Positions 41,600 to 53,249 of a stretch of DNA of 64,000 nt are shown here, in pieces (the first letter of the stretch is position 1; every line of letters starts with the position of its first letter). Location: assembly GCA_039720395.1 (NCBI GenBank), contig CM077833.1:25938271-26002270 (forward strand). The letters run 5' to 3'. Source of the stretch: Liquidambar formosana (Eukaryota; Streptophyta; Magnoliopsida; Saxifragales; Altingiaceae). Position numbers and translations under genes: made by a program. Under the pieces are notes generated by a model. It ran no database searches. It was not told the origin of the DNA and saw nothing but the letters and a program-made list of their open reading frames with translations.

Positions 41600-44500
41600 G
41601 GGGCCTGAGGAGAATTAACCGCCCAAAAGTAGTTGATATGGACCTGGAAGCCTGTAAAGAAAATGGTCTTGGGTTAGGCCGTTCAAGTCAGAGTACATTA
41701 GGAAAAAAAAAAAAACAAAAGAAGAAAAAAGAATAAGGTGTGTAATGAAGACTAAATAATAAAATAAAAATTAATGAGGATAAATCTATATATATATATA
41801 TATATAGAAGAATAAAATATAAAATATAAATAATGATATATTGAGTAAGTGGGAGCCAGTGTCCCCACTGGCATGGATTTGAAATTTGTTAATTTTGAAT
41901 AAAGCCTGGCCAAGGCCCAACAAAAAATGAACTGAAAAAGTAGCAGAGGGTGGGCAGTGGGCACGGCCTGTGTCTGTGTCAAACATGTCTTTTAAATAGT
42001 TGAGATCCGTGAGCGTTTCCTGTTGCTTTGGGACACACGTGCAAATGGCTTGTCCTGCAGCCAAACATGGTGGGAGATGAGATGGTCCTAGCTTGTCATT
42101 TCCAAATCATCCTGGACCATTCCCAACTATTCAACAAAGGAAATAGATTCATTTCCATGCACTAATGAAAATCAATTTTTATCAAGGAAAAAAAGGAAAA
42201 CAAAAAAAAATACCCGGGTTTCAAGCGAATGCAACACCATGCAGCATTCGATCATTCATATATCTAAGATGCAAATTTAATATGGTAGGGTACTTCTCTT
42301 AATTTTGATTTTAAAAATAATGTTTATAGCTCTATAAGTGCACATTTTTAGCTATGAATATTACGAAGAATTGATTGTGCAACCGAATGGGATATCGATG
42401 AATGAATAATAAGTTGATTATATATAACTGAGAAAGAAACGTGTATAATTGGGCTATCGTGCAATGCTTTCAAAATAAGATAAGAAGGGTTGGTGACAAT
42501 CCTAAATTCCTTGATTTCTTGGATAGAATTTTTTTTTTTGAAAGCTACTTAACAAATGAAAAACCAATCAAGAGGAACTCCCCCATAAGAGTAAAATCCT
42601 GCTTCCACGGTGTCTCTTTCGATATTGAAAACAATGTTGATAGCCATATGTTGCACAAGTTGTGCATAATTCTGTTGGAATTCCTCGGAATAACCAAAAT
42701 GAAAGTTTCGAAGAGTTTTGGTTGGAGCATGATATTGAAATTCGGTTACGTACAAGTCAATTCTTTGAACAAATAGCTCAAGGGTACGTTCAAGCCAACT
42801 AATGGCTTATCTATCAAATATTTTGGTTTCACTGTCAGGTAAAAATGACTAAGTGATGAACCATGAACCGTGTACTCTCTTTGTCTCATAAAGATAGGTC
42901 AAGTTTGACAAAATACATGGTTTTAAAAAAATCATAATTACATTGACTTGTCATTTATTAAATTTCATTTTTACAAAAGCATCATCTCATGCTTGGTATA
43001 GGGTTTTATGTTGAGAGTAATGATTGAAATAACAATTAAAGGGTAACATAGTAAAGAGGTCTTCTCAGATGGCCCTACAGTGCTTATATGAACGGACCCA
43101 AATGCCTTAATAATTGGAGGTGGTCCTTCCCTTCTCTGGCCATAAGCCAGTTGGTTGTCGAATAAATCTAATCATAAGAAAAAGGGATACTGTGGATCAA
43201 CCACAAGCAATCAAATGGGTAACGACTATTTTTGACTTTCGTTCAAATAATTTCAACTTTCTTTCTGATGGGAAAATGACATGTGACCGACTCTAGTGAA
43301 TTTTATAAGTTTTATTGTTTAAGATTTTGTTTGGGTGTGAGCTTCAAATTCAGAGCATGCAGCCCTAAAGTTAAAAATTGTGTATAATTTTTTACAATAT
43401 AAAATGATGCTGCCAAGGGAATTTAACGGCTGTTTCCAACCCGAGATTTGGGGGGCATCCGATCCCCTTAATGATGTGAAAGAAAACCATGGACGGTTGT
43501 GGTGAAATCATTCAAAGCATGGGTGGCAAAACAGGGCTATCCATGTTGATTGATAATAGAGATTGTCAAGTATAATTGTGGTCACTGTGGCTGAGGTCTT
43601 GTCTGTTCGATTAGTCGGCTCTCACAAATCACAATCAGGCAGGCTTACCCCATTACGCTAACTTCTACAAAGCTAAAAAGCGCAGTGCCAATAAATCCAG
43701 AAAAATTATTTGTAAAATGACTATTGAATTGCCAAAATTAGTTGGGCTATTACCCTTTATAATAACTTTAAAAAAATGTAAAGAAGTCAATGCATCAATA
43801 GAATTAATTTGGACTCAAATTTCGATAAAAGTTAACTTTAAATACTCAAAAAAAAAACTTTACCACAAAAAAACAAAAAAAAAAATCCCATATCGATGTG
43901 GTGGGGGAAAACTTTACCACAAAAAAACCAAAAGAAAAAAAAAAAAAAAAATCCAGCGGCCCACCAAGCTTTGATTCCCCATCTAAATTGGCTGAGGAAT
44001 CCATTTCAAATCACCTTTTTTTCGCCTACTTTTAACGGATGATAATTGAGATTTTGATGAGATACCGACATGAAAAGGAAAGGTCTTAAAGAGCACATGG
44101 CCCAAACATTCCATTGTTTTCGTATTAATTCTATATGGAATGGCTTCGGCCCCCCACTCCGCAATTACAACTTCATTTTTTTATTTTGTTATTTTAGTTT
44201 TCGTTTTCATGACTCATGACTCGTTAGTGTCATATAGTCCAACTTCTCTGACTATTATTTTTCAGCACAGGACATTGCCATTATTTGCTGTCTTGCCAGT
44301 TGCCCTACATACTCTGGGATAGTTCCAATTTTTCTTCCCTATTATAAAAGGTCATTCAGTCCAAAGCACAAAGGGTGTGTCATTTCTATGGGAATAAAGG
44401 CAAAACTTTTTCAACCTTTCTTTTTTACTTTTTTATTTTTGATATTTTAATTTTTAATTTTTTTTGTGGGTTTGGCCGGCTATTGTCTTGTTGTGGGTGG

Positions 44501-47296
44501 GGTGTTACGTGGGGACGTCGGCAGGATTGCTGTTTCTAGATTCTTTGATTAGAAAATCATTTTGCTACTTTACCCTTTTCTTTTTCTTCTTTTTATTTCC
44601 TTTTTATTTTATTTTATTTATATCCCAACCTTTTCTTAGCAACTTGGGTTATATAAACGAAACGAGGCTAGAGCATCATCAATAAGAGTGCAAAATGCAA
44701 ATCTATGATTTGGCATGAATATTAAAGAACAAAAAATTTCTTCAATAGGGCTGTTAAATTTTAGTAATGCCAAATTTATAAAATCTAAAAAATTGAAATA
44801 ATCAAACTTCCATTTATCATTTGACAAATTAGTTGACGCTAAAAATGAATTACAACAATTAGATCTTTGACTTTGATCCATTTATATATACTAGTTATAG
44901 AACATGTGCGTTGCACGTGAACAATTTTAAATAATATTAATTAAGAAAGATAAATACAAATATAATTATGCTAGTGAAAATTTTAAAAATATGAAATCAT
45001 CCATATATATGTATATATAAATAGAGGATTGATCATGTGCAGAATATTCCGTTAGACCACAACCGTCTGTGGATGACACGTGTGCATTCACGTGCATATG
45101 CATGTCGCTCACGAATTGCTGTGATGAAACGAGATATTTACAATATTCCACGTATGATCAAAGATATATATATATATATATATATATATGAATATGAAAG
45201 TGTTAATTTCGATTAGTATGTAATGATTCACGTTTTCAAAGGGTTTTCCGTTCTCACATGGGATCCATTGATTATTGGCATGAATAATCCGGTCCATGAT
45301 TTGTCCTCAAGTTAAAAAAGTAAAAAAAAAATGCTTGTGGGTGTTTATCTAGACATACACGGAACTCATTGCGAATACTTTTCCTTGGAAGTCTAGCTCT
45401 TTACCTTACTCTTGCAATTATTAATTAGTGGTGGGGCCGTTCCAGCATAAGACAGATTCCATATAGAAGATAGAGCGAGGAGAAGCAAACATATTTCACC
45501 ATCTTCTATCATTTCAATATTACAAGAATCTTCTTATAAATCAAAGTTTCTATTTTTTACAAGCCTTTCAAGTTTCAAACTCTTTTATGTGACAATTAGG
45601 CAAAGGTAATTGAGTAGATTCAAGGTAGCATAGTTGGTCTTAGTATCTGTCCTAAAACGTGAAAGGTTCAAATTCAATTCCCCATAGGGGATTGAGGGGT
45701 TTTTCTTTTTCTTTTTTTTTTTTCTTTTTTTTTTTAAGGTGTTAGTCGATACAAACTGAAACGATGACCCTTCCAAGGGTCGGAAATTAATCGATTAGAT
45801 GATTTGGATTTTAGATATATTGCTAGCCACTAAAAAAAAGAAAAAAAAAAAAAGAGGATGGGGGGGGGGTCCAATTAGTTTCCAAAATAGCAAAATTGTT
45901 TTGCCAACCACACATGTTGCTCATTATGTGGTCCAATCCTTCCATTATTAGTGGGATAGCGTAATGTGTTATTTTTTTTTTAATGATTGGTTATTAACTT
46001 ATCATAGAGTAAACATCATTAGAGGGGCAGCCCAATCCCATTAATCCTCCTTGAGTGCAGTAATGAGCGTGATAAGTGGTGGGGCCTTCCACTACACCTG
46101 CACGGAGGATTATATCACTAGGGTATGCTAGTGGGTTGGTGGATAAAATGACACTTGCTACACGACTCTTGGTGATTTATTTTGTGACCACGGACAAATC
46201 ATAGCCGTCTGTTCTGCTAGTTTTTGACTTAATTTTCTTCCCAAAACTTTATTCTCTCTCTTGTTGGAATGCACAATGATAAACTATCATAGCTACTTTT
46301 TGAAACTTGGTAATGAAATTATAAAAAGTAGCTTTTCCAAAACACTGGTGTAAAGATCAAGGGATGTACCTTCTTGCCACCGCTGGAGCACCAAATCCTA
46401 ACTCGTTCTTTGCCATGTTAACTTGTTTTGATTAGGTTTATACTATAGGATGCAAATTTCTCGAAACAATTTGAAAGTAACACGTAAAACGCATGGATGG
46501 TGACCCCAAGGTACTTATACTAGCTAACAGTGGCACAATCGGCAGTTCTTGCTCACTGATTGAGTCTGATATATTACCTAATAATAATTTGTGGGGTTTT
46601 TAGGAATAAATGAGCCTTCTAAGTTTTGTGGCCACAAACGCAAAGAGATAAAAGCATGGTAGATGTTAGTGTATCCATTGAAATACTCATTTTCATAATC
46701 TTATCCGATTTGACATTTGACATTATATGCTTATCAAGTGATGTAACATGCCACATATGTAAGACTGTCAAGACTGTCATGTAAGATGAAAATAGAGTGA
46801 AGGGTATGAGTCACAAAAACCAGAACACTAGTCTTTTAACACCTCGAAAAATAGATTAATGAAAGGTTCGAAATTTGAGCTTGCTCTTACTATTGAGACC
46901 AGCTACGACTAGATATCCTACTAGAAAAGGGTAAGGAAAATACAAGAAGGAAAAAGTAAATGTTGATGCGTTTCAACAATCTAAACCTACTCTCTTTCCC
47001 ATGCTACCGTAAAAGTGCATGTATAACCAGTAAACCGGGAAACACGACAGATATTGAGATAATCGCGACTTTAAAACGCGACATGAGAACTTAATTATAG
47101 TATACCTAAATCAACCAGCTGTCCCCATAGGTGACTGTAGACCTACCTAATCCTCACTAAGAACCAAGACAGAATCTATCGATCTCCTCCTATTTGAGGT
47201 CATCATTTCATTCATAACAAAACACTGAAACAAAAAACATTGCCCTAAACAAACTTTCATATCGAGCTTCAGGCGTTTCTGCAGAAATTGAAGAAG
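41600..47296. other. Intergenic region upstream of the subtilase cluster
   Basis: About 5.7 kb with no gene I can support. It contains AT microsatellites (41787-41806 and 45163-45189), poly(A/T) tracts, a tRNA-like SINE candidate (45620-45735) and a short unidentified open frame (about 42550-42790, minus). From about 45820 to 46360 the sequence matches 59190-59650, which marks the left end of the segmental duplication of the subtilase pair. Confidence 0.5.
45620..45735 (+). repeat. tRNA-like SINE candidate
   Basis: GGTAGCATAGTTGGTC (box A-like) is followed about 35 bases later by AAAGGTTCAAATTCAATTCC (box B-like), the pol III internal promoter layout. It lacks a cloverleaf good enough for a functional tRNA. 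The ends and a target duplication could not be set, so this is a tentative call. Confidence 0.4.
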
Positions 47297-49724
47297 ATGA
47301 AGATGTTGAATTTCAGGCTGCAAGTAGGACTACTGGTCACCATGCTTATGACGATCAGTTACTATGGCACGTACGTTGTAGCAGAAGAGAAAACCCCGCA
47401 GCAGAAGAAGACTTACATGGTGCACATGGACAAATCCAACATGCCAACAAGCTTCAATGACCACTTCCAATGGTATGACTCCTCTTTGAAATCAGTATCG
47501 GACTCCGCCGACATGCTTTACGCCTACAACAACATAATCCATGGCTTCTCCACGAGGCTGACGGCTGACGAAGTCGAGTCACTCAAAGGGAAACCGGGGA
47601 TTCTCACTGTGTTACCTGAAGTGAGATACGAGTTGCATACTACTCGGACTCCGGAGTTTCTTGGACTTGGAAAGAGCGAAGCTTTAATGCCGGAGTCCGG
47701 TTCACAGAGCAACGTGATTGTTGGAGTGTTGGATACCGGTGTTTGGCCGGAGTTAAAAAGTTACGACGATACCGGACTTGGGCCGGTGCCTAATACCTGG
47801 AAAGGCGAGTGTGAGGTTGGTAAGACCTTCAATTCATCGAGCTGTAACCGGAAACTGATTGGCGCGAGGTTTTTCTCCAAAGGGTACGAAGCGGCGTTTG
47901 GACCGATCGACGAAACGATGGAGTCGAAATCGCCAAGAGACGATGATGGTCACGGAAGTCACACGTCAACTACGGCAGCTGGTTCAGTCGTCACCGAAGC
48001 TAGCCTTTTTGGTTTTGCACCTGGGACGGCACGTGGGATGGCTGCCAACGCCAGAATCGCCGCATACAAAGTGTGTTGGATGGGCGGCTGTTTTGGGTCC
48101 GACATCGTAGCCGCCATGGACAAGGCCGTTGAAGATGGCGTCAATATTTTGTCCATGTCTATTGGCGGAGGATTATCTGATTACTACAGGGACACTGTGG
48201 CCATCGGAGCTTTCACGGCGATGGCAAAAGGTATCCTAGTATCATGCTCAGCTGGAAATGGTGGTCCTTTTGCTGGCAGCTTGTCCAATGTTGCGCCGTG
48301 GATTACCACCGTAGGTGCTGGGACTTTGGACCGTAATTTCCCAGCAAATGTAATTCTTGGAGATGGGAAGAATTTCTCCGGCGTGTCTCTTTATAGCGGA
48401 AAACCATTGTCAGATTCATTACTCCCACTTGTCTATGCAGGTAATTCCCTTCCTTTTTCTCTCTCTTTTGAGTCCAACCCTCAATTCCACTCCATCGCTA
48501 CAAATTTATTTATTACTGTACTATTAACAGTTTTGACATTTATGCAGGCAATGTGAGTAACTCAACAACTGGTAATCTATGTATGACCGACACTTTGATT
48601 CCTGCAAAAGTTGCCGGAAAAATTGTGGTATGCGATCGGGGCAAAATTCCAGGGTTTCAAAGGGTGCTGTGGTAAAAGATGCCGGTGGTGCAGGGATGAT
48701 TTTAGCAAACACCGATTCATTTGGAGAAGAGCTAGTCGCCGACGCACATCTCTTGCCCACAGCGGCTGTGGGTCAGAAAATGGGCGATTCGATAAAGAAG
48801 TATCTATTCTCCGATACTAACCCAACGGCCACAATTACTCGTGGAAGCACACAGTTGGGAGTTGAACCGTCGCCGGTTGTTGCAGCCTTCAGCTCTAGAG
48901 GCCCAAATCCGGTCAACCCAGAGATACTCAAACCGGACCTAATAGCACCTGGTGTCAACATACTAGCTGGATGGACCGGCGCAGCAGGACCTACCGGGTT
49001 ACCAACCGACAACAGGCGCGTGAGCTTCAACATCATTTCTGGCACCTCCATGTCTTGCCCACATGTAAGTGGGTTAGCCGCGCTAGTCAAGGCGGCTCAA
49101 CAAGAATGGAGCCCTGCAGCCATTAAGTCTGCACTCATGACCACGGCATACACCGCATACAAAAATGGCGAAACCATACAAGATGTTGCTACTGGAACAC
49201 CGGCGACACCATTTGATTACGGGGCTGGGCATGTGCACCCAGTAGCAGCCCTTGACCCTGGCCTTGTCTATGATACCACCGTTGATGACTACATAGGCTT
49301 CCTTTGCGCCTTAAACTACACTTCGAACGAAATTTACATCATCGCACAAAAGAACTTCACCTGCGATTCGAGCAAGACATATAGAGTGGAAGATCTTAAT
49401 TACCCATCTTTTGCTGTTCCTTTACAGACAGCCTCAGGCAAAGGCGGCGGCAGCAATGTGCCACGCACGGTTAAGTACACAAGGACTCTGACTAATGTGG
49501 GAACTCCAGCGACATATAAGGTTTCATTGTCTTCACAAACCACATCGGTGAAGATTTCGGTGGAGCCAGGATCACTGAGTTTCAGTGAACTCTATGAGAA
49601 GAAGACCTATACGGTGACATTCACAGCTAGTTCCATGCCATCTGGTATGACCAGCTTTGGCCATCTGGAATGGTCAGACGGCAAACACACTGTTGGCAGT
49701 CCGATCGCTTTCAGCTGGACATGA
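47297..49724 (+). CDS. Subtilisin-like protease SBT1, copy A (one intron, 1-nt frameshift)
   Basis: This is a secreted subtilase of the SBT1 (ARA12/SBT1.7-like) type. Exon 1 is 47297-48440 and exon 2 is 48548-49724, with a 107-bp GT-AG intron absent from copies B and C. The true ATG is 47297 (MKMLNFRLQVGLLVTM, signal peptide). Next come the I9 propeptide (TYMVHMDKSNMP), the catalytic Asp motif (VIVGVLDTGVWPE), the His motif GHGSHTSTTAAGS (Ser where the family usually has Thr), the oxyanion Asn (SAGNGGP), the catalytic Ser motif GTSMSCPHVSG, and a fibronectin-III-like C-terminus ending VGSPIAFSW. In exon 2, near 48640-48647, one base is missing relative to B and C inside the CDRGGNSR segment, giving a stop at 48673-48675. 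Downstream the other frame is open and conserved to the end. It is either a recent pseudogene or a sequence error. Confidence 0.85.
48434..48548 (+). repeat. 8-bp direct repeat bounding the extra intron of copy A
   Basis: TATGCAGG occurs at 48434-48441 and again at 48541-48548, exactly 107 bases apart and equal to the intron length. The first copy supplies the CAG|G of the donor and the second the CAG|G of the acceptor. Confidence 0.9.
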
Positions 49725-50936
49725 TCATAATACTATTGAAGAGAGTTCTGTAAAACTCTAAATCAAAGCACTCTGACGTGCATCATGCAAACTGCAGATA
49801 GCATCTCTCTTTATGACTTTATATATTATGAATTTGAAGTGTTACATTTTGTGGGAACTGGCAAAGCAGAGCCGGTTCTAGTGTACGTTGTTCTCTCGGA
49901 TGAAAATCAAGGGGAAGGAGGCATAAAGGGGGGGAAGATTGTACAGTGAAACACGTTAAGGATTGGTATGTAAATACATACTGGATTCCAAGTTGTATTC
50001 CTTTTTCTTCCAAGCTATAATATCTTACTCTCCGTGTCATTATTGCAGCAATTTAAGAGGGAATTATTGTTTTTATAGAATCATATGAGTCATATGACAG
50101 TCATGAGACTCATCACATCGTAACTAGCTTCTTGTGAAGCAAGTAGTGGAGACGAAAATTTGCAAATCCCACTAAAGTTAATGTTCTGTCCACTGGACCG
50201 CATTACAATCACCACTGAGAATAGGCATTCCACTGAAGAACATATTCATCGAGGGCATCCCATTTGGCGATTGCCTACAGATATTTAATCATTCAGGCAT
50301 ACAAACAATCATCGGTTACCAACTCTTAAATGTGGTTATGACATTCTCAGAAGCTAAAGACCTCTTACAGCCACTAGTACAGTTTTTAGGGGCCATTCAA
50401 ACACCATCCTTGGCTGCAAGCTAAAATTTCAGTAGCTTGCTATATAGTGTCCTTTGCACAGTAACACAGCAGTTCTCATTTACAAGCAGGTTTTTCTCTC
50501 ATCTAGAAGACCTACCCTCTTATCTCCTACTCAGACGTGCCACAACAATTATCCCTATCAATGTTGGGCATCCATTTATAAACATTTTATCATTTGTAAA
50601 AGAAAAGCAGGGACGGCATGGAAAAGCTTGACCTCCCCACATTGCAAAAGTGTCTAAGATGGTCACTACTGTTAATTGAGTGGAGCAAGAATGAGTGGAG
50701 GGTGAAGCGAGAGCACAAAACGAAGAGATAATCTATATAAATATATAGACGCTTGTTATTCAAAGAGCTATCATTACCCATTCGATTGCTAGTCGTCATA
50801 TTCAGGCCCCTATATGAAGAGCGAAGCTGTTCGCAATTTGTAGGCACTCAGAAAAACAATAACATCGCAAAGAAAAAGAAAAAACCACTCAATTTTCTGG
50901 TTTCTCCAACTGAGAGTTCGCAAAGAAAGTGAGAAG
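49725..50936. other. Spacer between subtilase copies A and B
   Basis: This is the 3' flank of A followed by the promoter of B. Most of it aligns by eye with 60224-61490 (the psi-A' to C spacer), for example CAGCCACTAGTACAGTTTTT at 50369 and 60839 and GAGCACAAAACGAAGAGATA at 50711 and 61266. A TATA box for copy B lies at 50736-50743 (TATAAATA). No gene is present. Confidence 0.65.
50736..50743 (+). promoter_or_regulatory. TATA box of subtilase copy B
   Basis: TATAAATA, about 200 bases upstream of the start codon, is conserved in position and context with the box at 61289-61298 before copy C. Confidence 0.55.
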
Positions 50937-53249
50937 ATGAAGATATTAAGATTTGGGCTTCTAGTAATGGTTTTGCATCTGATTTTCTACAACACGTACA
51001 TGGTAGCAGAACAGAGAAATCACCAAGAGAAGATGACTTACATAGTGCACATGGACAGGTCCAACATGCCGGAAAGTTTCAATGACCACAACCAATGGTA
51101 TGAATCCTCTTTGAAATCAGTATCGCACTCAGCCAACATGCTTTACACCTACAACACCGTCATCCATGGCTTCTCCACAAGGCTGACAGCCGAGGAAGCC
51201 AAGTCACTCCAAGGGCAACCAGGGATTCTCTCTGTACAAGCTGAAGTGAGATACGAGCTTCATACAACTCGGACACCAACTTTCCTCGGACTCGACAAGA
51301 GTGATGCTTTCTTCCCCGAAACCAACTCAGTGAGCGAGGTGATTATTGGGGTGTTAGACACAGGTGTCTGGCCTGAGATAAAAAGCTTCAATGACACAGG
51401 GCTTGGCCCAGTGCCAAGAAGTTGGAAAGGCAAGTGCGAGAAGGGTAAAAACTTTAAGGCATCAAGCTGCAACCGGAAACTCATCGGCGCCAGGTCCTTC
51501 TCCAAAGGGTATGAAGCATCAACGGCACCCATTGACGAAACAATAGAATCAAAATCACCGAGGGATGATGACGGCCACGGAACTCACACCTCAACTACAG
51601 CAGCTGGGTCATCTGTCACCAGAGCTAGCCTCTTTGGTTATGCTGCTGGGACAGCGCGTGGGATGGCTTCACGTGCCAGAGTAGCTGCATACAAAGTATG
51701 CTGGGCCGGCGGCTGTTTTGCAGCGGACATACTAGCTGCTATGGACAAAGCTGTGCAAGATGGTGTTAATATTATATCCATTTCTATTGGGGGAGGATCA
51801 ATATATTACGATATAGACAGTGTTGCCATAGGAGCCTTCAAGGCAATGGAACACGGTGTCTTTGTATCATGCTCTGCCGGAAATAGTGGACCCAGTTCAG
51901 GCAGTTTGTCCAATGTTGCACCTTGGATAACCACGGTAGGTGCCGGCACTTTGGATCGTAGCTTCCCAGCGCAAGTCCGCCTTGGGAACGGGAAGAATTT
52001 CTCTGGCGTGTCGCTATATAGTGGAAAACCATTACCTGGTTCGTTGCCGCTTGTCTTTGCAGGTAATGCAAGTAACTCACCAGATGGTAATTTTTGCGAG
52101 TCTGACAGTTTGAATCGTCGAGAAGTTTCCAGGAGAATTGTCGTATGTGATCGTGGAGGGGGAAGTTCTCGAACAGAAAAAGGTGCTGTGGTAAAAGATG
52201 CTGGGGGTGCCGGGTTGATTTTAACAAACACTCAACCTCACAGAGAAGATGTACTCGCGGATGCACACCTCTTGCCCGCAGTGGCTATGAGTGACAAATC
52301 TGGCAATCTGATAAAGAATTATATCTTCTCCGATCCTAATCCGAGGGCCACAATTTCTTTTGAAGGAACAAGGCTGGGCATTCAACCATCGCCAGTCGTA
52401 GCAGCATTCAGCTCTAGAGGTCCGAACCTGATCACTCTAGAGATACTCAAACCTGACCTAATAGCACCAGGTGTTAATATCCTAGCTGGGTGGACAGGGG
52501 CAGTCGGACCTACTGGGCTAGAGGTTGATACCAGGCGTGTGAATTTCAATATCGTTTCGGGTACATCAATGTCGTGCCCGCATGTAAGCGGATTAGCTGC
52601 GCTGCTCAAGGCAGCCCACCCAGAATGGAGCCCCGCAGCCATAAAGTCTGCACTCATGACTACAGCTTACAATACATACAAAAATGGTAAAATCATGCAA
52701 GACACCGCCACTGGAAAACCATCGACGCCATTTGATTATGGTGCTGGACATGTGAACCCAGTAGCAGCTCTCGACCCAGGTCTCGTTTATGATACTACAA
52801 TTGATGACTACTTAAGCTTCCTCTGCGCCCTACAGTACAATCCTGGCCAGATCAAGTGGATCACAAACAAAGACTTCACCTGCAAGTCGACCACAACATA
52901 CAAAGTGGGAGATCTGAATTACCCATCTTTCGTTGTTCCTCTAAAAGCAGCCTCAAGTAAGGGTAGAGGCAGGAATAGAACTGTATCAAGCAAAGTTAGC
53001 TATAAAAGGACACTGACTAATGTGGGCATTTCGGCAACATATAAGGTATCAGCGTCTTCACAGACCAAGTCAGTGAAGATCTTGGTTGAGCCGAAAACAT
53101 TGAGTTTCAGTAAACTGTATGAGAAAAAAAGTTATACAGTGACATTCCTGGCTAGTTCTAAGCAATCTGGTCAGACCAGTTTCGCTAGTCTACAATGGTC
53201 AGACGGCAAACACATTGTTGGTAGTCCAGTTGCGTTTATCTGGAAATGA
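50937..53249 (+). CDS. Subtilisin-like serine protease SBT1, copy B (intact)
   Basis: An intronless pre-pro-protease of 770 residues, the normal size for plant SBT1 enzymes, which are secreted to the cell wall/apoplast. It has a signal peptide (1 to about 24) and an I9 inhibitory propeptide (about 33-110, TYIVHMDRSNMP to EVRYELHT), with the mature enzyme expected to begin near TTRTPTFLGL. Catalytic Asp141 lies in VLDTGVWPE, His214 in GHGTHTSTTAAGS, oxyanion Asn316 in SAGNSGP and Ser544 in GTSMSCPHVSG. A protease-associated insert (about 370-470, with the CDRGG and GAVVKDAGGAG motifs) precedes the Ser. A fibronectin-III-like domain (about 660-770) follows. It is in a tandem array with A and C and is closest to C. 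The natural substrate cannot be read from the sequence. Confidence 0.95.
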   Translation: MKILRFGLLVMVLHLIFYNTYMVAEQRNHQEKMTYIVHMDRSNMPESFNDHNQWYESSLKSVSHSANMLYTYNTVIHGFSTRLTAEEAKSLQGQPGILSVQAEVRYELHTTRTPTFLGLDKSDAFFPETNSVSEVIIGVLDTGVWPEIKSFNDTGLGPVPRSWKGKCEKGKNFKASSCNRKLIGARSFSKGYEASTAPIDETIESKSPRDDDGHGTHTSTTAAGSSVTRASLFGYAAGTARGMASRARVAAYKVCWAGGCFAADILAAMDKAVQDGVNIISISIGGGSIYYDIDSVAIGAFKAMEHGVFVSCSAGNSGPSSGSLSNVAPWITTVGAGTLDRSFPAQVRLGNGKNFSGVSLYSGKPLPGSLPLVFAGNASNSPDGNFCESDSLNRREVSRRIVVCDRGGGSSRTEKGAVVKDAGGAGLILTNTQPHREDVLADAHLLPAVAMSDKSGNLIKNYIFSDPNPRATISFEGTRLGIQPSPVVAAFSSRGPNLITLEILKPDLIAPGVNILAGWTGAVGPTGLEVDTRRVNFNIVSGTSMSCPHVSGLAALLKAAHPEWSPAAIKSALMTTAYNTYKNGKIMQDTATGKPSTPFDYGAGHVNPVAALDPGLVYDTTIDDYLSFLCALQYNPGQIKWITNKDFTCKSTTTYKVGDLNYPSFVVPLKAASSKGRGRNRTVSSKVSYKRTLTNVGISATYKVSASSQTKSVKILVEPKTLSFSKLYEKKSYTVTFLASSKQSGQTSFASLQWSDGKHIVGSPVAFIWK

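Noticed and set aside
44140..44322. 60-codon frame with a hydrophobic N-terminus that looks like a signal peptide
   Set aside because: T-rich DNA gives hydrophobic residues by composition. There is no homology or promoter support.
45626..45690. Possible functional tRNA gene
   Set aside because: Box A and box B-like motifs are present, but I cannot form a proper cloverleaf or anticodon arm. It is more likely a SINE.
47288..47296. Start of subtilase A at 47288
   Set aside because: The codon there is TTG. The first ATG in frame is 47297 and directly precedes the signal peptide, as in copies B and C.
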